DNA of 8,223 bases from Clostridium sp. GTDB lineage: Bacteria; Bacillota; Clostridia; Clostridiales; Clostridiaceae. The notes below the pieces were generated by a model. It had not been told where the DNA came from, did not search any database, and saw nothing but the letters and a program-made list of their open reading frames with translations. Below, piece by piece: positions 5,824 through 8,223 of this stretch. Location of the stretch: the NCBI GenBank assembly GCA_012511315.1, contig JAAZGI010000467.1, positions 1 through 8,223 on the forward strand. Direction: 5' to 3'. The translations under genes and the position numbers were made by a program. The stretch's first letter is position 1. The number at the start of each line of letters is the position of its first letter.

Positions 5824-6651
5824 CTATTCTTTGCCTTGACCGCGGTCTGCATTGCGCAGAGCTTGTTGCTTGGCTTCTTCTTGAGCTTTGATGAGTTTAA
5901 TCGGCTTGGTGCGTTTTCGCCCTTTTAAGGATTTTTCCGCTTTCTTTTTCGCTTCCCTTCTCTCAGCTGCCTGGATGGTTAATGAGTCTTTATGAACGCC
6001 CAGGCGATCAGCCAATAGATCAATCAAATAAGCTTGAGCTTTTTCAGCTAAAACAATGATTTCAAGCTTATTGTCATCGCTGCCTTCAATGACAATAGAG
6101 TCTTTGGAACGATGCATATCTTCAAGTTGGTTGTATTCAACGGTATCTAGACCTAAGACAATTCCATCTTGATATTCACCAACAAAGGATCCTAAAACTT
6201 CAAATCCACCGTGTTTTCCACCCACTTTATCGACTCGAATAGCAGTTTTTCTTGGTAGCACCTTACGTGAAGGGAATGCACCACCTAATTGTGCGATGAT
6301 GGCAAGAACAACACCACCCATGATACTAGCAACTAATAGATAAGGTGGGACAAAATAGCGAGCAAGTCGTGCCATAATCATCAAGAATCCAGCGTAAAGT
6401 ACAAGCATCGATAGGGGGTAAAGATGATAAGCATAGGTTTTGACCTTAACTCCTGGCAGGCGCAAGATTCGGAGCATAGCAGCAATCCCTTTGATAACCA
6501 ATGACAAAATCACATAGTTTAGCAGGAAAAACAAGATGGAGCTAATTATAATTGGAGCTAACTCAATATTTTTATCAGTCATCAAGTAGGCTAATCCTGC
6601 AGTCATGAGCACGGTGATTACTAAGGATGGAATGTTTAATAGTTTTTTCAT
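5824..6651 (-). CDS. Uncharacterised four-helix membrane protein with basic cytosolic tail
   Basis: I do not recognise this 275-residue protein. Hydrophobic segments at about 7-23, 31-53, 76-95 and 103-122 suggest four membrane helices in two pairs, joined by a basic linker (61-72). After residue 125 it is soluble: a stretch rich in beta-prone residues with GGKHGGFEVLGSFVGEYQDG (144-163) and VLGLDTVEYNQ (165-175), then a helical part containing YLIDLLADRLGVH (208-220). The last 45 residues are very rich in Lys and Arg (REAKKKAEKSLKGRKRTKP at 232-250), suggesting contact with nucleic acid or acidic lipid. No catalytic motif is visible. It starts 6 bases after the aspS stop, with its AGGAG (6664-6668) inside the end of aspS, so the two are surely co-transcribed. 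The SD-to-ATG spacing of 12 bases is long, which may lower expression. Function unknown. Confidence 0.8.
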   Translation of the reverse strand: MKKLLNIPSLVITVLMTAGLAYLMTDKNIELAPIIISSILFFLLNYVILSLVIKGIAAMLRILRLPGVKVKTYAYHLYPLSMLVLYAGFLMIMARLARYFVPPYLLVASIMGGVVLAIIAQLGGAFPSRKVLPRKTAIRVDKVGGKHGGFEVLGSFVGEYQDGIVLGLDTVEYNQLEDMHRSKDSIVIEGSDDNKLEIIVLAEKAQAYLIDLLADRLGVHKDSLTIQAAERREAKKKAEKSLKGRKRTKPIKLIKAQEEAKQQALRNADRGQGKE

Positions 6652-6657
6652 AACGCT

Positions 6658-8223
6658 CTAACTCTCCTCTTCCTTTGATTTGCGATCTGGCTTTGTCAAT
6701 TGAATGCCTAATTCTTCCAGTTGTTTTTCATCTACTACATTTGGCGCTTCCGTCAATGGACAGAAGGCATTCTGGTTTTTAGGGAAGGCAATGACATCTT
6801 TGATATTATTGGTACCGGCTAAAAACATAACCAGGCGATCAAAACCAAAAGCTAATCCACCATGTGGGGGCGGACCATACTTAAAGGCTTCCAAGAGGTA
6901 GCCAAACCGAGCCCAAGCCTCTTCTTGTGAAAAGCCTAGTAACTCAAACATTTTTTCTTGAAGATCTTGGCGATGGATTCTAATCGAACCACCCCCCAGC
7001 TCTTCTCCATTTAAAACCATATCATAGGCTTTTGCCCGAACCTTGGCTGGGTCTGTTTCCATTAAGTCAATATCTTGATCCATCGGTGCTGTAAAGGGGT
7101 GATGTGCTGCCACATAACGCTCTTCTTCTTCACTATAGTCAAGGAGTGGGAATTCAGTGACCCATAAGAAGTTATAAACATCTTTAGGAATCAAATCATG
7201 TTGCTTAGCTAATTCTAAACGCAGGGCGCCGAGGGATTGGAACACCACTTTATCCTCGTCGGCAACAATTAAGATTAAGTCGCCTGTTTTAGCACCACAA
7301 GCTTCTGCGATATTTAAAAGCTCTGCTTCATCAAAGAATTTACCAATTGAAGCTTTAATGCCCTCTTCTTTTAAAGCAATGGTAGCCAGCCCTTTCGCTT
7401 GATAGGTCTTAACGAATTCGCCTAGGCGATCAAGGGGTTTACGTCCTGTATCGGCTCCACCTTCTAAAACGATGGCACGAACAGAACCGCCTTTTTCAAT
7501 AGCGCTTTTAAAGACTATAAATTCAGTGTCTTTGACTTGCTCGCTAATATCCGTAATTTCCATACCAAAGCGAAGGTCGGGTTTATCCGAACCAAACCGG
7601 TCCATGGCTTCTCGGTAAGGCAACCGTGGGAAAGGGGTTGGAATATCCACATTCAAGACATCCTTAAATACCTTTTTAATCATCCCTTCATTCAGTTCTT
7701 GGATTTCTTCTTCTCCAACAAATGATGTTTCAATATCAATCTGAGTAAACTCTGGTTGCCGATTGGCGCGAAGGTCCTCATCTCGGAAACATTTAACCAC
7801 TTGGAAGTACCGGTCAAATCCAGCCACCATCAGTAGTTGCTTGAACAGCTGAGGTGATTGAGGTAGCGCATAAAAAGTCCCTGGATAGTTTCTCGATGGA
7901 ACCAAGTAGTCCCTTGCTCCCTCTGGTGTACTTCTACCTAAAGTTGGTGTTTCCACTTCCATAAAGCCTTTATCGTTAAAGTACTCACGCACCGATAATG
8001 CAGCCTTTGAGCGTAAGGTGAAAATTCGTTGCATATCTGGACGACGTAAGTCCAAATACCGATATTTTAAACGAATGTCTTCCCGTGCGTCCAAATTTTC
8101 CATCACCTGGATTGGTGGTGTCTCTGATTCTGACAGAATTTTTAATTCACTGGCGTTAATTTCAATATCTCCCGTGGGAATATTGGGATTAATGGCTTCA
8201 CGAGCCACTACCTCACCAGTAAC
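6658..8223 (-). CDS. aspS: Aspartate--tRNA ligase, bacterial type (5' end missing)
   Basis: This class II synthetase charges tRNA(Asp) with aspartate in the cytosol. The window shows 521 residues. The frame is open through the right edge (first visible residues VTGEVVAR), and about 70 N-terminal residues of the anticodon-binding OB fold should lie outside. A GTG at 8208 is an internal Val codon, not the start. Class II motifs, counted from the first visible residue, are motif 1 around GFMEVETP (86-93), motif 2 FRDEDLRANRQPEF (146-159) and motif 3 GLAFGFDRLVM (456-466). The aspartate pocket includes QSPQ (122-125), and STPEGARDYLVPSR and GSDKPDLRFG are typical of AspRS. The bacterial GAD insertion domain lies between motifs 2 and 3. 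The C-terminus ends in a short charged tail. The key discriminating residues of the OB fold are mostly outside the window, so discriminating versus non-discriminating type cannot be judged. Confidence 0.97.
   Translation of the reverse strand, partial: VTGEVVAREAINPNIPTGDIEINASELKILSESETPPIQVMENLDAREDIRLKYRYLDLRRPDMQRIFTLRSKAALSVREYFNDKGFMEVETPTLGRSTPEGARDYLVPSRNYPGTFYALPQSPQLFKQLLMVAGFDRYFQVVKCFRDEDLRANRQPEFTQIDIETSFVGEEEIQELNEGMIKKVFKDVLNVDIPTPFPRLPYREAMDRFGSDKPDLRFGMEITDISEQVKDTEFIVFKSAIEKGGSVRAIVLEGGADTGRKPLDRLGEFVKTYQAKGLATIALKEEGIKASIGKFFDEAELLNIAEACGAKTGDLILIVADEDKVVFQSLGALRLELAKQHDLIPKDVYNFLWVTEFPLLDYSEEEERYVAAHHPFTAPMDQDIDLMETDPAKVRAKAYDMVLNGEELGGGSIRIHRQDLQEKMFELLGFSQEEAWARFGYLLEAFKYGPPPHGGLAFGFDRLVMFLAGTNNIKDVIAFPKNQNAFCPLTEAPNVVDEKQLEELGIQLTKPDRKSKEEES

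Noticed and set aside
8206..8208. GTG as a possible start codon of aspS
   Set aside because: The frame is open upstream to the window edge and continues with typical AspRS N-domain sequence (VTGEVVAR), so this is an internal Val codon.
8160..8223. AspRS loop before the NPNIPTG motif looks two residues shorter than in E. coli
   Set aside because: As I recall it, Thermus thermophilus AspRS has a loop of the same shorter length, so this is normal family variation.

Overview
The window looks like ordinary chromosome from a low-GC Firmicute, most likely a clostridium-like anaerobe. The reasons are: moderately AT-rich DNA, strong GGAGG-type ribosome binding sites, sigma-A style promoters, a FchA-type methenyl-tetrahydrofolate cyclohydrolase, and an iron-sulfur-type flavoprotein. 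No mobile element, CRISPR array, tRNA or rRNA is visible. I cannot name the genus. All seven well-supported genes lie on the minus strand, so transcription runs from the right edge of the window to the left.

Layout in order of transcription. (1) 8223-5824: aspS, cut at its 5' end by the window edge, then after 6 bases an unrecognised four-helix membrane protein with a basic tail. A long hairpin at about 5650-5700 probably ends this unit. (2) 5532-2657: a probable promoter with an extended -10 leads into a FchA-like cyclodeaminase/cyclohydrolase. Its stop codon overlaps the start of a TaqI/Eco57I-like N6-adenine DNA methyltransferase by 8 bases. A small CX2CX2CX5C flavoprotein follows. (3) 2466-1250: ychF with its own near-consensus promoter and a clear intrinsic terminator. 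(4) 1217-77: a CPBP-family membrane protease behind an AT-rich promoter region that carries a large dyad. Its 3' end overlaps by 4 bases a short plus-strand reading frame that may be the tail of a converging gene.

Functionally the window mixes translation (AspRS, YchF), one-carbon metabolism (FchA), redox (flavoprotein), membrane proteolysis (CPBP) and DNA methylation. No restriction enzyme or other defence component accompanies the methyltransferase. I do not see a complete undescribed system here. The most unusual signals are structural: an 18-bp hairpin inside the first 75 bases of the methyltransferase coding sequence, a 29-bp near-perfect dyad over the candidate CPBP promoter, and the tight coupling of a folate enzyme to a DNA methyltransferase.
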